This document shows positions 25,794-36,186 of a stretch of 45,837 bases of DNA, piece after piece. Numbering within the stretch: the first letter of the stretch is position 1; each line of letters begins with the position of its first letter. The translations under genes and the position numbers were made by a program. The DNA is taken from contig CAJOPT010000046.1 in the NCBI GenBank assembly GCA_905236455.1, forward strand, positions 1 to 45,837, written 5' to 3'. Below the pieces are notes generated by a model. It saw nothing but the letters and a program-made list of their open reading frames with translations, was not told where the DNA came from and made no database searches. This stretch comes from an uncultured Prevotella sp. (lineage in GTDB: Bacteria; Bacteroidota; Bacteroidia; Bacteroidales; Bacteroidaceae).

Positions 25794-27686
25794 TTATTCA
25801 AGATATGTATATCCGTAAAGTCCAGAACGGTAGTTGCTTAGGAACTCTTTGCCCTCCTCCAGTGATATCTTTCCAAGTTTGACACTCTTTGTTACCCAAA
25901 TCTCCAATTGTCTTACCAGACGCTTAGGGTTGAACTGTACATACTCCAACACATCCTCAACGGTCTCACCATCAATAATCTGATCGATATGATATTTGCC
26001 GTCTTTCACAGAGATGTGTACAGCGTTGGTGTCACCAAAGAGATTGTGCATGTCGCCGAGAATCTCCTGATATGCCCCTACGAGAAACACACCGAGATAA
26101 TATTTCTCATTCTTGCGCAGGGCATGGACTGGAAGTGAATGAGAGTTATGGCGGTTAGTAACGAAGTTGGCAATCTTACCATCAGAGTCGCATGTGATGT
26201 CTTGTATGGTGGCATTACGCCCGGGACGTTCGTCAAGCCTTTGTATTGGCATAATGGGGAAGAGCTGGTCAATAGCCCATGAGTCGCTTAGCGACTGGAA
26301 AAGCGAGAAGTTGCAGAAGTACTTGTCTGCCAGTAGCTTGTCAATATTGACAAGCTCTTCTGGAATATGCTTCAATCCTTTGGTAAGGATATTGATCTCA
26401 TGGCACACACTCCAGTACATCGCCTCTATTTCTGCTCTCGTCTTGAGGTCAACGATGCCGTGGCTGAAGAGGTCGAGCACTTCCTCGCGTATCTGTTCTG
26501 CGTCATGCCAGTCTTCCAATACGTTGCGGGGGGATAGGTTGTCCCATATCTCATACAGGTCTTTCACCAGTTGATGTGAGCTTTCGTCTGGCTCAAACTC
26601 CTCTGGCATCTCAGGTAGTGAGGCTGTCTCTAATACGTCAATGACCAAGACGGAGTGGTGGGCGGCGAGTGAGCGTCCACTTTCTGTAATGATGTTGGGG
26701 TGTGGAAGGTCGTTTCTGTTGGCTGCGTCAACAAAAGTATATATACAGTCGTTGACATACTCCTGTATGGAGTAGTTGACGGAACTCTCACTCGATGGAG
26801 AACGCGTACCGTCATAGTCAACGCCCAAGCCTCCACCACAATCGACGAAGTCAACGTTATATCCCATCTTGTGCAACTGTATGTAGAACTGTGATGCTTC
26901 TCTAAGAGCCGTCTGTATGCGTCGTATCTTAGTAATCTGGCTTCCAATGTGGAAGTGTATGAGTCGTAGACAGTCGTGTAAGCCCTTCCTGTCGAGTATG
27001 TCGAGAGCCTCTAAGAGTTCCGCACTGGTAAGACCGAACTTTGAGGCGTCTCCACCGCTTTCTTCCCATTTGCCGGAACCTGACGATGCCAGTTTGATTC
27101 GAATTCCGATGTTTGGTCTGACACTGAGCTTCTTTGCTACCTTGGCAATAATCTCCAGTTCGTTCATCTTCTCAACAACGATGAACACCTGCTTTCCCAT
27201 CTTCTGTGCCAGCAATGCCAGTTCGATGTAGCTCTGGTCCTTGTAGCCGTTACAGATGATGATGGAGTCGCTCTGACATTGCATTGCGATGACGGCATGC
27301 AGCTCTGGTTTGGAGCCTGCCTCCAATCCAAGGTTGAACTTCTTGCCGTGTGAGATAATCTCTTCAACCACAGGCTGCATCTGGTTTACCTTAATTGGAT
27401 AGACGACATAGTTCTCGCCTTTGTAGTTGTATTCCTCACTGGCTTTCTTAAAGCAGCTCCATGTCTTCTCGATGCGGTTGTCAAGAATGTCGGGGAAACG
27501 TAGCAGAACGGGTGATGCCACGTCGCGGAGCGACAGCTCGTCCATTACTTCCTTAAGGTCTATCTGTGTCTTATCCTTGCAAGGGGAGACGTATACGTTT
27601 CCTTGCTCATTGATGCCGAAATAAGAGGTACCCCATCCGTTGATGTTGTACAATTCCTTGGCATCTTCAATGGTCCATTTCTTCAT
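25794..27686 (-). CDS. speA: Biosynthetic arginine decarboxylase
   Basis: PLP-dependent alanine-racemase-fold decarboxylase of 630 residues that turns arginine into agmatine for polyamine synthesis. The PLP lysine is Lys99 in VVYPIKVNQM. GLEAGSKPELHAVIA, LIHFHIGSQI, VDCGGGLGVDYDGT and ITESGRSLAAHHSVLV follow the SpeA order. I chose ATG 27686 (MKKWTIEDA); the longer frame begins with a TTG at 27710. It precedes argB on the minus strand with 25 bases between. Confidence 0.96.
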   Translation of the reverse strand: MKKWTIEDAKELYNINGWGTSYFGINEQGNVYVSPCKDKTQIDLKEVMDELSLRDVASPVLLRFPDILDNRIEKTWSCFKKASEEYNYKGENYVVYPIKVNQMQPVVEEIISHGKKFNLGLEAGSKPELHAVIAMQCQSDSIIICNGYKDQSYIELALLAQKMGKQVFIVVEKMNELEIIAKVAKKLSVRPNIGIRIKLASSGSGKWEESGGDASKFGLTSAELLEALDILDRKGLHDCLRLIHFHIGSQITKIRRIQTALREASQFYIQLHKMGYNVDFVDCGGGLGVDYDGTRSPSSESSVNYSIQEYVNDCIYTFVDAANRNDLPHPNIITESGRSLAAHHSVLVIDVLETASLPEMPEEFEPDESSHQLVKDLYEIWDNLSPRNVLEDWHDAEQIREEVLDLFSHGIVDLKTRAEIEAMYWSVCHEINILTKGLKHIPEELVNIDKLLADKYFCNFSLFQSLSDSWAIDQLFPIMPIQRLDERPGRNATIQDITCDSDGKIANFVTNRHNSHSLPVHALRKNEKYYLGVFLVGAYQEILGDMHNLFGDTNAVHISVKDGKYHIDQIIDGETVEDVLEYVQFNPKRLVRQLEIWVTKSVKLGKISLEEGKEFLSNYRSGLYGYTYLE

Positions 27687-27775
27687 GTTCTTGTCAATAT
27701 AGTTCTGCAAAGGGGTACTATTAAGCTATCGGAGAATAAATACTTTATGAGTATAGTTGTGTGATGGCTTTCTTC

Positions 27776-28303
27776 TCAAACCTGTAGTAGTTCTCTGATG
27801 TCTTTAACGCTGTTGTTGATTTTGTCAAAGTCGTCTAAGAGAGAGACATCTATGATATGTTTTGCCTTAGAGTAGAATGGCTCGCGGCATTTCAGTTGCT
27901 CATGGATAAATGCCAGGATCTCGTCAGGGGTCTTGTTTAGCAATAAAGGTCGCACACCCTTTCCCATCTGTAAGTGGTGGAACAGAACATCGGGTGTCGC
28001 CTTTATATACACGGTGTCGCCTTGTGCGTTAAGATAGTCCATGTTATCGAAGAAACAAGGGGTTCCTCCACCGCAGCTTATCACTACATTCTCGAACTCT
28101 GCCACTTCATGCAGCATGTTGTGCTCTATGATACGGAACCCTTCTTCTCCACGCTCGTCAAAGAGTTGCTTCACGGTCTTGCGCATCCTGCTTTCTATAT
28201 ACCAGTCAAGGTCATAGAAAGTGACACCCAGTTCTTTTGCGAGAGCTTTTCCGATAGTTGTCTTTCCAGCTCCCATGTATCCGATGAAGATAACTCTTAT
28301 CAT
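27776..28303 (-). CDS. aroK: Shikimate kinase
   Basis: P-loop kinase of 175 residues that phosphorylates shikimate in the chorismate pathway. Walker A is GYMGAGKTTIGKAL (about 8-21). The shikimate-binding residues are seen in FYDLDWYIE (Asp32, Asp34), FRIIE (Arg57) and ISCGGGTPCF. KGVRPLL marks the lid region. It begins seven bases after topA and belongs to the topA-aroK-speA-argB minus-strand operon. Confidence 0.96.
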   Translation of the reverse strand: MIRVIFIGYMGAGKTTIGKALAKELGVTFYDLDWYIESRMRKTVKQLFDERGEEGFRIIEHNMLHEVAEFENVVISCGGGTPCFFDNMDYLNAQGDTVYIKATPDVLFHHLQMGKGVRPLLLNKTPDEILAFIHEQLKCREPFYSKAKHIIDVSLLDDFDKINNSVKDIRELLQV

Positions 28304-28310
28304 TTTTTAT

Positions 28311-30650
28311 TTATTTCTTTTTACGTCCAGACTTGTTCTCCGTAGTGGCATTGACGATATCCATACATTCGTTATATGTCAGTTCTGCCGCGCGCTCATG
28401 CAGATTCTTCGGTAGCCGGTAGTTCTTTCCATCATAGTTGATATATGGACCATACTTTCCGTTCATTACCTCGAGCTTTGAGTCTTCAGAAAAACCTTTG
28501 AGGTGGCGTTTCTGTTCCAACTCACGCTTCTCATTAATAATCTTTATGGCGGTGTCAAGACTTACTGTCATCGGGTCTTCCTCTTTTGGTAAGGAGACAT
28601 ATTTTTTCTGATAAAGGATATAAGGTCCAAAGCGTCCCGCTCCGATAACGACGGGACTTCCTTCGAACTCACCGAGGGTCCGTGGCAGCTTGAAGAGTTC
28701 CATAGCCTCTTCAAGTGTTATTGATTCCATACTCTTGTCGGCTGGTAATTGTGAGAAACGAGGTTTCTCAGAGTCGTCTGCAGTGCCAATCTGTACTACA
28801 GGACCGAAGCGTCCTATTTTTACGAACACTGGTCTGCCAGACACAGGGTCATTGCCTAATAGCCGTTCTCCTGCCTTATGCTCTGCCCGTGAGTTCATTA
28901 CTTTCTCAACTTCCGGCTCGAAAGCCTTATAGAAGTTCTTCATCTCCTGAGTCCACTTCTCCTTTCCCTCAGCAATCTTGTCAAATTCCTGCTCTACATT
29001 TGCAGTGAAATTGTAGTCCATAATCTGTGGGAAGTTTTGCATTAGGAAATCATTAACCACGATACCGATATCGGTTGGGATGAGTTTGCCTTTGTCGGCA
29101 CCAACCATTTCTTTCTTGTGACGTGATGATATCTTTTTTCCTTTTAGGGAGTCAATGGCATACAGGCGCTCTTCGCCTTTCTTGTCTCCTTTCTGAACAT
29201 ACTCGCGTTGTTGGATGGTAGAGATGGTTGGTGCATACGTTGACGGACGTCCGATACCCAATTCCTCCAACTTATGTACCAATGAGGCTTCAGTATAGCG
29301 CAAGGGACCTTGGATGAATCGCTCTGTAGAGGTTATCTCGCGGCATTCTAATTTGCTGCCTTTTCTCATGGCTGGGAGAGAATGTCCGGACTCGTTGTCA
29401 CCGTTCTTGATCTCCGAATCGTCATGGCTCTCATCATATACCTTAAGGAAACCATCAAAGATAACTACTTCTCCGTTGGCTACAAACTGCTCGCCTGTTG
29501 TGCCGGCATTAATAGTGACAGAGGTCTTCTCAATCTGAGCATCTGACATCTGGGATGCGGCAGTGCGTTTCCAGATCAAGTCATAGAGGCGTTTCTCCTG
29601 CATGTTTCCCTCTATTTTCGTATCACTCATGTATGTAGGACGAATGGCTTCATGTGCCTCCTGGGCTCCCTTGGAGTGGGTCTGGAATTGTCTTACCTTG
29701 CTGTATTCTTTGCCATATAGTTTTGTGATTTCTTTCTGGCAAGCATTGATGCAAAGGGCAGAGAGGTTTACACTGTCAGTACGCATGTAAGTGATGCGTC
29801 CGTTTTCATATAGACGTTGTGCGACCATCATCGTTTGCGCAACGGTGAAACCGAGTTTGCGGGCAGCTTCCTGTTGCAGGGTAGACGTCGTGAAAGGCGG
29901 AGCAGGCATGCGCTTAAGAGGTTTCTTCACTATGTCATTGACCTCAAATGACATTTCCTTACACTTCTCTAAGAAAGCCAGTGCCTCTTCATGAGTCTTA
30001 AAACGGGTAGACAGCTCTGCCTTGAACTCTGCGTCAGAGCCGTCTTTCTGTTTAAGGGTAAAGAATCCGTTGATGCGATAATAAGGCTCGCTGGAGAATG
30101 ACTGTATCTCACGCTCGCGTTCAACAATGAGCCTGACAGCAACACTTTGTACGCGTCCTGCCGACAGTGACGGTTTTACCTTACGCCATAATACCGGTGA
30201 CAGCTTGAAACCTACCAGACGGTCGAGGATGCGGCGGGCTTGCTGGGCATTGACAAGGTTCATGTCGATTCTGCGAGGATGCTTGATAGCCTCTAAGATA
30301 GCAGGTTTGGTAATCTCGTGGAATACTATTCGGTTGGTATTCGTCTCGTCCAGTCCAAGAACCTCACACAGATGCCATGAAATGGCTTCTCCCTCACGGT
30401 CTTCATCGGAAGCCAGCCATATCTTCTTTGCTGCTATGGCATTCTTCTTTAAGTCGTTAACTAGATTTTTCTTCTCATCGGGAATCTCATAGTCAGGCAT
30501 CAAGGATTCCAAGTCTATGCTGATTTCTTTTTTCTTCAGGTCACGGATATGTCCATAAGAAGACATTACTTTGAAATCTTTTCCTAAAAACTTCTCAATA
30601 GTTTTTGCCTTTGCCGGGCTCTCTACAATCACTAAATTCTCTTGCATCAT
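28311..30650 (-). CDS. topA: DNA topoisomerase I (type IA)
   Basis: Type IA topoisomerase of 779 residues that relaxes negative supercoils. The Toprim domain has VESPAKAKTIEKFLG (Glu10) and DEDREGEA (Asp82, Asp84, Glu86). The active tyrosine is Tyr288 in GRITYMRTDS. The C-terminus carries glycine-rich topo-C repeats (GRFGPVVQIG, GRFGPYILY, GKYGPYINY) with no Cys4 zinc fingers, and a basic tail (SGRKKK). The C-terminal repeats bind single-stranded DNA. ATG 30650 is adjacent to ATG 30647; either could serve. Confidence 0.97.
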   Translation of the reverse strand: MMQENLVIVESPAKAKTIEKFLGKDFKVMSSYGHIRDLKKKEISIDLESLMPDYEIPDEKKNLVNDLKKNAIAAKKIWLASDEDREGEAISWHLCEVLGLDETNTNRIVFHEITKPAILEAIKHPRRIDMNLVNAQQARRILDRLVGFKLSPVLWRKVKPSLSAGRVQSVAVRLIVEREREIQSFSSEPYYRINGFFTLKQKDGSDAEFKAELSTRFKTHEEALAFLEKCKEMSFEVNDIVKKPLKRMPAPPFTTSTLQQEAARKLGFTVAQTMMVAQRLYENGRITYMRTDSVNLSALCINACQKEITKLYGKEYSKVRQFQTHSKGAQEAHEAIRPTYMSDTKIEGNMQEKRLYDLIWKRTAASQMSDAQIEKTSVTINAGTTGEQFVANGEVVIFDGFLKVYDESHDDSEIKNGDNESGHSLPAMRKGSKLECREITSTERFIQGPLRYTEASLVHKLEELGIGRPSTYAPTISTIQQREYVQKGDKKGEERLYAIDSLKGKKISSRHKKEMVGADKGKLIPTDIGIVVNDFLMQNFPQIMDYNFTANVEQEFDKIAEGKEKWTQEMKNFYKAFEPEVEKVMNSRAEHKAGERLLGNDPVSGRPVFVKIGRFGPVVQIGTADDSEKPRFSQLPADKSMESITLEEAMELFKLPRTLGEFEGSPVVIGAGRFGPYILYQKKYVSLPKEEDPMTVSLDTAIKIINEKRELEQKRHLKGFSEDSKLEVMNGKYGPYINYDGKNYRLPKNLHERAAELTYNECMDIVNATTENKSGRKKK

Positions 30651-30676
30651 TACTTTTGCATTTTAATTCAAGGGCG

Positions 30677-30684
30677 CAAAAGTA
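30677..30684 (-). promoter_or_regulatory. Putative -7 box for the topA operon
   Basis: Reads TACTTTTG on the minus strand, matching TAnnTTTG, 26 bases upstream of the topA start. No clear -33 element is seen. Confidence 0.45.
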
Positions 30685-30788
30685 AATCAAATCTTTTGTT
30701 ATTACCTTATTATATAGGCAAATTTAATTTTTTTTAATAATATAATGTGCTTTTACAATGATATGATACTTATTTGAAATGTTTTTGA

Positions 30789-30816
30789 AGGTCTTCCCCC
30801 AACTGATGGAAGGCCT
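30789..30816. terminator. Possible hairpin after the Nudix gene
   Basis: AGGTCTTCC (30789-30797) pairs with GGAAGGCCT (30808-30816) with one wobble or mismatch. It lies 12 bases past the Nudix stop in the topA/Nudix gap. No T tract follows on the minus strand, so termination is uncertain. Confidence 0.35.
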
Positions 30817-30827
30817 ATGAATATTGT

Positions 30828-31361
30828 CTAAACATTCCTCTGCCACAGATGACGAAACATAACGACACCTTTCCTTACTGAATCCAAGCCAAACTCATCT
30901 GGGTTTAACTGATGTATTGGTATCCACATGGCGTCTTCGGCGTCATCCATGGCTTTTACATTGTTTGTGTCAGCGACTTCACAAAGAAAAAACATATCCA
31001 GGGTATGGATGTCCATCCCACTGTAACGGTATAGGTTTGGAATGCTGAAAAGGTATTTTGCATGCCGCACCTTTAAGGATGTTTCTTCTAAGACCTCACG
31101 TATAACGCCTTCCTCGCCACTTTCCGCCATGTCTGTAAAACCGCCAGGGAGGTCAAGAGTACCTTTGGCTGGCTCTTTCTTACGGCGGACCACCAACAGC
31201 TCTTCCTTAGAGTTCACGATAAATGCCACATTTGCCGCACTGGGATTTGCGTAATATGTGAACCCGCAATCATTGCAGTGCTTGCTTTTAAAATTGTTTA
31301 TAATCCAATTCTTACTGCCACAAACTGGACAGAACATGAATTTATCTAAGGGATGCGACAT
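30828..31361 (-). CDS. Nudix hydrolase with N-terminal zinc ribbon
   Basis: Protein of 177 residues. The N-terminal zinc ribbon FCPVCGSKNW...HCNDCGF (two CxxC pairs, about 11-33) resembles NADH pyrophosphatase-type Nudix proteins. The Nudix box GGFTDMAESGEEGVIREVLEETS (about 90-112) has every metal-binding acid; the usual glycine after EE-x is serine. Likely substrates are nucleoside diphosphate derivatives, but specificity is unknown. It starts 13 bases after the sialate O-acetylesterase-like gene and is probably cotranscribed with it. Confidence 0.88.
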   Translation of the reverse strand: MSHPLDKFMFCPVCGSKNWIINNFKSKHCNDCGFTYYANPSAANVAFIVNSKEELLVVRRKKEPAKGTLDLPGGFTDMAESGEEGVIREVLEETSLKVRHAKYLFSIPNLYRYSGMDIHTLDMFFLCEVADTNNVKAMDDAEDAMWIPIHQLNPDEFGLDSVRKGVVMFRHLWQRNV

Positions 31362-31374
31362 GTCGAGATTCCTT

Positions 31375-32835
31375 TTACCAGTTGTCTGTTCTAAATGGGA
31401 ATAACGGTAAACCGGCTGCGTTCTTGAGGTTGCCTACCTGGAAATTCTTAAAGCAATACCGTAAAGCGACAGGCTTTTTTACATCGTGTGATACAATACG
31501 TATGGTCTCATCCCAGTAGCCACCGCCCGGTTGCCAGAAATGGTCTGCCTTTGCAGGATAAAAGACTCGGTCTTCGCCTGCCACCTCAAATCCCTGAATA
31601 TCCTGAAAGCGGCTGATAGCGCCAAGGTCGTTATTCAAATGAATGTGAATGGTGTCGCCAATGATCTTCATGTCTTTATATGACGGACTCATGCATCCTA
31701 CCGATGGCATGTTGTACGTCTTGTTCAAGGCAAGGAACGCTAACCGCTGACCTACCTTCTTCTTCTGGGCAGGGTGAATCTGCAGGGGCTCGTATGGATA
31801 AACTAAGTCATTAGTGCAAACCAGCCCGCTGTTAGGAATAATCTCCGCTGCTTTATATTGTTGTTCGCGCAGGCGTGCGCCACTGACCCCATTGACATTG
31901 TCGTTGTCGTATGCGTAAGGTGCAATCTCGACAAAATAGAAAGGAATCTCTCCAAGACCAAACTGACTGCGCCATTGTTCAACCAGTATTTTCATCCGCT
32001 CACTATATTGGTCTCCCGGATCACCAACATTGGAACAGCCTTGATAGTAAAGAATGCCTTTTACAGTGAAATTGAGAATGGGATTGAATGTGCCATTGCC
32101 CCAAAGCAAGGCGCGGTGATAGTCCCATTCGGGTTTGAACTTTACGATTCCCATAGAGTCTGTAGGCTCGTCGGTATATTTCTCAAGGTTCTCTTTTGTG
32201 AGCCAGCTTTCCACACGTGTCCCGCCTTTGTTTGCCATAATAAGCCCTACAGGAATGTCCAGTGTGCGATTAATGACTTGTGCGAAAAAGTAGCCTGTTG
32301 CCGAAGCGTCACTAACGGTCTCTATTCCTATTTCCTTCCATTCGCAGTTTGCGTCTTCCTGTGGTGTCACCCTCATCACACTTGGAATCTTCACGTAATG
32401 TATACCATGGTATTGGCGGGCATTGATAACTTCTTCATTATATCCTTCCACAGGACAGTTGCCGAAGCCTTTTACAGGCATCTCCATATTGCTCTGTCCG
32501 GCACAAACCCATACTTCACCTGATAAGACATTATTGATTGTCAAGGGCTCACCGTCGTCAAAGGTAATGCTCAGCGGGGTGTAGCTGGCAGCCGGTGTTT
32601 TAACCTTAACCATCCACTTGCCGTTCTTGTCTGCCTTTGAAGTGTAAATGTCGTCAGACCATGATACACTTACTTTTACAGTCTTTCCTTTCTCTGCCCA
32701 TCCCCACAGGCGTGCCTCTGTCTGTTGTTGTAATATCATCTGGTCACCGATGATATGGGGTAGCCTTACTTTTGCCTGAGCTGTGGCAATAGTTGTTAAC
32801 ACCATTGCCGAAATCATTAAAAATCGTTTATACAT
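31375..32835 (-). CDS. Sialate O-acetylesterase-like SGNH hydrolase
   Basis: Secreted protein of 486 residues with signal peptide (about 1-21). The SGNH nucleophile lies in WVCAGQSNMEMPV (Ser115), the hallmark of the sialate O-acetylesterase (SASA) family. Further blocks are YFFAQ, ANKGGTRVESWL, YYQGCSNVGDP and the catalytic His region IHPAQKKKVGQRLA. Family members remove acetyl groups from sialic acid or from plant polysaccharides. The neighbouring esterase and GH95 enzyme point to glycan trimming, and plant xyloglucan or pectin is as likely as sialoglycans. It is divergent from the esterase gene at 32914. Confidence 0.88.
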   Translation of the reverse strand: MYKRFLMISAMVLTTIATAQAKVRLPHIIGDQMILQQQTEARLWGWAEKGKTVKVSVSWSDDIYTSKADKNGKWMVKVKTPAASYTPLSITFDDGEPLTINNVLSGEVWVCAGQSNMEMPVKGFGNCPVEGYNEEVINARQYHGIHYVKIPSVMRVTPQEDANCEWKEIGIETVSDASATGYFFAQVINRTLDIPVGLIMANKGGTRVESWLTKENLEKYTDEPTDSMGIVKFKPEWDYHRALLWGNGTFNPILNFTVKGILYYQGCSNVGDPGDQYSERMKILVEQWRSQFGLGEIPFYFVEIAPYAYDNDNVNGVSGARLREQQYKAAEIIPNSGLVCTNDLVYPYEPLQIHPAQKKKVGQRLAFLALNKTYNMPSVGCMSPSYKDMKIIGDTIHIHLNNDLGAISRFQDIQGFEVAGEDRVFYPAKADHFWQPGGGYWDETIRIVSHDVKKPVALRYCFKNFQVGNLKNAAGLPLFPFRTDNW

Positions 32836-32860
32836 GGTTAGCTTTGTTTGTTTCCGACTG

Positions 32861-32888
32861 CAATATTACAAAAAATTGTTTATCTTTG
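32861..32888. promoter_or_regulatory. Divergent promoter elements between the two esterase genes
   Basis: On the plus strand, TATCTTTG (32881-32888) is an exact -7 match, 25 bases before the esterase ATG. On the minus strand, TAATATTG (32868-32861) is a one-mismatch -7 box 25 bases before the sialate esterase ATG. The two face away from each other 12 bases apart, so the two genes can be co-regulated. Confidence 0.5.
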
Positions 32889-32913
32889 CAACAATATAAC
32901 CAAAAACATTGTC

Positions 32914-33738
32914 ATGAAATTAAGAAAATTCATCATTTTTACTGCTTTTGCCATCTTCTCAACATCGGTTGTGGCGCAAAAAGTCTTTGATTCAAATCTT
33001 TACCAAGGTAAAGCCCCACATAACAACGGAGACCCTACAGACACAGCCAAGGTGCGTGTCTTTCTTCCTGACTCAAAGGAGGCTACAGGCAGGGCTGTCG
33101 TAATTTGTCCTGGTGGAGGTTATGACCACTTGGCGATGGACAAAGAAGGCTATGCCTGGGGTGAGTTCTTCCAGAATATGGGTATTGCTGCCGTTGTGTT
33201 GAAATATCGTATGCCTCACGGTGATCCGGACGTTCCTGTTACGGATGCTCAGAATGCTATAAAGATGGTACGGCGTAACGCACAAGGCTGGCATGTCAAC
33301 CTCAATGACATAGGTATTATGGGATTCTCTGCGGGAGGACATCTCGCCTCTACGATAGCAACTCAGGCAAAGGGTGACTCAAAGCCTGATTTCCAGATTC
33401 TCTTCTATCCTGTCATTACAATGATGGAGGGATATACCCATGAGGGCTCAAGAAAGAACTTCCTCGGCAAGCATGTGTCAAAACGCCAAGAGAAGAAATA
33501 CAGTAGCGACCTTAATGTCACACGTAATACACCACGGGCTTTTATCGCTCTTAGCGATGACGACCGTTCTGTTCCTCCTGCAAATGGCGTAAACTATTAT
33601 GTGGAGTTATATCGTAATGATGTGCCAGCCAGTCTGTTTGTGTATCCTACAGGAGGACATGGCTGGGGTGCCAGGATGGGATTCAGACATCATTTGGAAA
33701 TGCAACTTAATTTGCAGTCTTGGCTTAAGAGCTTCTAA
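32914..33738 (+). CDS. Secreted alpha/beta hydrolase, carbohydrate esterase-like
   Basis: Protein of 274 residues with a signal peptide (about 1-21, ending VVAQ). The oxyanion-hole block is CPGGGYDHLA. The nucleophile is Ser139 in GFSAGGH. The acid is Asp near 215-217 (LSDDDRSVPP) and the base His249 (GGHGW). This is the BD-FAE/acetyl-xylan-esterase-like group common in Prevotella and Bacteroides glycan loci. It likely removes acetyl or feruloyl groups. ATG 32914 was chosen because it follows a promoter box and starts the signal peptide; an upstream frame to 32848 crosses that box. Confidence 0.88.
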   Translation: MKLRKFIIFTAFAIFSTSVVAQKVFDSNLYQGKAPHNNGDPTDTAKVRVFLPDSKEATGRAVVICPGGGYDHLAMDKEGYAWGEFFQNMGIAAVVLKYRMPHGDPDVPVTDAQNAIKMVRRNAQGWHVNLNDIGIMGFSAGGHLASTIATQAKGDSKPDFQILFYPVITMMEGYTHEGSRKNFLGKHVSKRQEKKYSSDLNVTRNTPRAFIALSDDDRSVPPANGVNYYVELYRNDVPASLFVYPTGGHGWGARMGFRHHLEMQLNLQSWLKSF

Positions 33739-33762
33739 TAGTATTTCATAATAAAGGGTGTC

Positions 33763-36186
33763 ATGCGGAAACTATTCTTCTTTGTATGGGTGTTTGCGTC
33801 GTTAGCCGTTGAGTGCATCGCACAGCAGGCTCCCATGAAATTGTGGTATGATAAACCTGCCGCTTTCTTTGAGGAGTCATTACCTGTCGGTAATGGGAAA
33901 TTAGGTGCGCTTGTATACGGAAATCCGGCAGATGAGACAATATATTTGAATGACATTACTTTCTGGACAGGACAACCGGTGGATTCCTTGGAAGGAAAAG
34001 GCGCTGCCGCATGGATTCCTGAAATACGTAAAGCCTTGTTTGAGGAAGACTATGCCAAAGCCGACTCGTTGCAGCTGCATGTGCAGGGACATAACTCACA
34101 GTTCTATCAGCCTTTGGCTACTTTGCGTATAATGGGTCTTGATGGGAATGAGGGGTACAACGACTATTATCGTGAGCTTGACTTGGATAGCTCTCTGGTG
34201 AAAATACATTATACAAAGAATAATGTACGCTACCATTGGGAATGTTTTGCGTCAAATCCTGACAAGGTTATCGCATTACGGTTGAAATCTGACCAAAAAG
34301 GGAAGCTTAATTGCAAGCTGCTTCTAACATCACAAGTGCCGCATGAGGTCAAAGCTGCTCACGGGCATTTTACTCTTTCCGGACATGCTGTCGGTGATCC
34401 AGGACAGAGTATTCACTTCAGTTCTATCCTAAGGGTGGATCACTATGACGGGAGCCTGAAGGTGCAAGACAGCGTTTTAGTAATTAGTAACGCCACAACG
34501 GCAACATTGTATTTTGTCAATGAGACCAGTTTCAACGGGGCATCAAAACATCCTGTAAAAGAGGGGGCGAATTATCTAAGCAAGGTGGCGGATGACAACT
34601 GGCATCTGTTGAGCTATTCCTACGAACAGCTACGGGAACGTCATGTCAATGACTATAAAAAGTATTTTGATCGTGTGAAGCTGAATCTTTGCGGGGCAGT
34701 GGCTGATACCGTGCAAACCATCGAGCAACAGCTTAAGAATTACCGTAACAGACCATTTGACGCTAATATGTCTGCCAATCCTTATCTGGAGACTCTTTAT
34801 TTCCAATTTGGGCGATACCTGCTTATAAGCTGTTCAAGGACACCAGGGGTGCCGGCTAATCTGCAAGGACTGTGGACACCACACTTGTGGTCGCCATGGA
34901 GAGGCAATTACACTATGAACATTAATCTGGAGGAAAACTACTGGCTGGCAGAGACGGCAAATCTCAGTGAGATGGCAGAGCCTCTGAATGTCTTTGTTGA
35001 GTCATTGGCGGATAACGGCAGACATACTGCCAAACATTTCTATGGTATTGATGATGGCTGGTGTGCCAGTCATAACTCTGATATATGGGCAATGACCAAC
35101 CCTGTAGGCGAGAATCAAGAAAGCCCCATGTGGGCAAACTGGAACATGGGTGGGGCATGGCTTGTCAATACTCTGTGGGAACACTACCAGTTTACTCAAG
35201 ATAAGGACTATTTGCGGTCTACAGCATATCCGTTGATGGCTGGCGCGGCGGCTTTCTGTCGTGACTGGCTGATAGAGAATCCAAAGGCTTCAGGTGAAAT
35301 GATAACAGCACCCAGCACGTCTCCGGAAAATGAATATGTCACAGACAAGGGCTATCGTGGCATGACCTGCTATGGTGGTACAGCTGACCTTGCTATTATC
35401 CGTGAGCTGGGTAATAATGTAGCTACAGCTTATACTGTCTTACAAAAAGGAAAGGCAAAGAGAGACTTGCCTGTCGCTGAGGTTAATATCCCTGTGGGAA
35501 AGCTTCACCCGTATACCATAGGACATCTTGGCGACCTTAATGAATGGTATTATGACTGGGAAGACAAGGATATGAGGCACAGACACCAGTCTCATCTCAT
35601 AGGACTTTATCCGGGAAACCATATCTCTTTGGAGACAACACCTGACATTGCAAAGGCATGCCAGCGAACGCTTGAGCTGAAAGGGGATGAGACGACTGGC
35701 TGGAGTACTGGGTGGCGTATTAATTTATGGGCGAGATTGCGGAATGGTGAGAAAGCTTATCAGATATATAATAAATTGCTTACGTTTGTCTCACCTGAGA
35801 ATTACCAGGGAGCTGACAAATATCATGGTGGCGGAACCTATGCCAACCTGTTCGACGCACATCCGCCTTTCCAGATTGATGGGAATTTTGGAGGAGCTGC
35901 GGGCGTATGTGAGATGCTATTGCAAAGCACTTGTGATTATTCGGGAAAGGATTTGTTGACAGACCTCTTTATATTACCGGCTCTTCCGAAGGCATGGAGC
36001 TGGGGAGCCGTCAAGGGACTTCGTACACGTGGAGGAAATACGGTTGATATAATATGGAAAGACGGCAAGGCTGTCTTCGTTGATATATTATGTAAGGCTG
36101 ACGGTATCATCAGGCTCCATGTTAATGGGGACGTAAAAATCGTCAAGGCAAAGAAAGATAAAATTATTCATGTGACAAATGATTAA
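33763..36186 (+). CDS. Glycoside hydrolase family 95 (alpha-L-fucosidase / alpha-L-galactosidase)
   Basis: Secreted enzyme of 807 residues with signal peptide (about 1-20). The N-terminal super-sandwich domain begins [27 protein letters not shown], the GH95 hallmark. The (alpha/alpha)6 barrel has the Asn pair in [13 protein letters not shown] (about 383-395), the proposed acid Glu in [11 protein letters not shown] (about 523) and the Asp in QIDGNFGG (about 706). GH95 enzymes invert, removing terminal alpha-1,2-fucose or L-galactose from host glycans or xyloglucan. It is 24 bases after the esterase gene, and its stop overlaps the AraC start, so these act as one unit. Confidence 0.93.
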   Translation: MRKLFFFVWVFASLAVECIAQQAPMKLWYDKPAAFFEESLPVGNGKLGALVYGNPADETIYLNDITFWTGQPVDSLEGKGAAAWIPEIRKALFEEDYAKADSLQLHVQGHNSQFYQPLATLRIMGLDGNEGYNDYYRELDLDSSLVKIHYTKNNVRYHWECFASNPDKVIALRLKSDQKGKLNCKLLLTSQVPHEVKAAHGHFTLSGHAVGDPGQSIHFSSILRVDHYDGSLKVQDSVLVISNATTATLYFVNETSFNGASKHPVKEGANYLSKVADDNWHLLSYSYEQLRERHVNDYKKYFDRVKLNLCGAVADTVQTIEQQLKNYRNRPFDANMSANPYLETLYFQFGRYLLISCSRTPGVPANLQGLWTPHLWSPWRGNYTMNINLEENYWLAETANLSEMAEPLNVFVESLADNGRHTAKHFYGIDDGWCASHNSDIWAMTNPVGENQESPMWANWNMGGAWLVNTLWEHYQFTQDKDYLRSTAYPLMAGAAAFCRDWLIENPKASGEMITAPSTSPENEYVTDKGYRGMTCYGGTADLAIIRELGNNVATAYTVLQKGKAKRDLPVAEVNIPVGKLHPYTIGHLGDLNEWYYDWEDKDMRHRHQSHLIGLYPGNHISLETTPDIAKACQRTLELKGDETTGWSTGWRINLWARLRNGEKAYQIYNKLLTFVSPENYQGADKYHGGGTYANLFDAHPPFQIDGNFGGAAGVCEMLLQSTCDYSGKDLLTDLFILPALPKAWSWGAVKGLRTRGGNTVDIIWKDGKAVFVDILCKADGIIRLHVNGDVKIVKAKKDKIIHVTND

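Noticed and set aside
31858..32523. 221-residue plus-strand frame inside the sialate O-acetylesterase gene
   Set aside because: The minus-strand gene has clear conserved motifs throughout; the antisense product resembles no family and has no promoter or start context.
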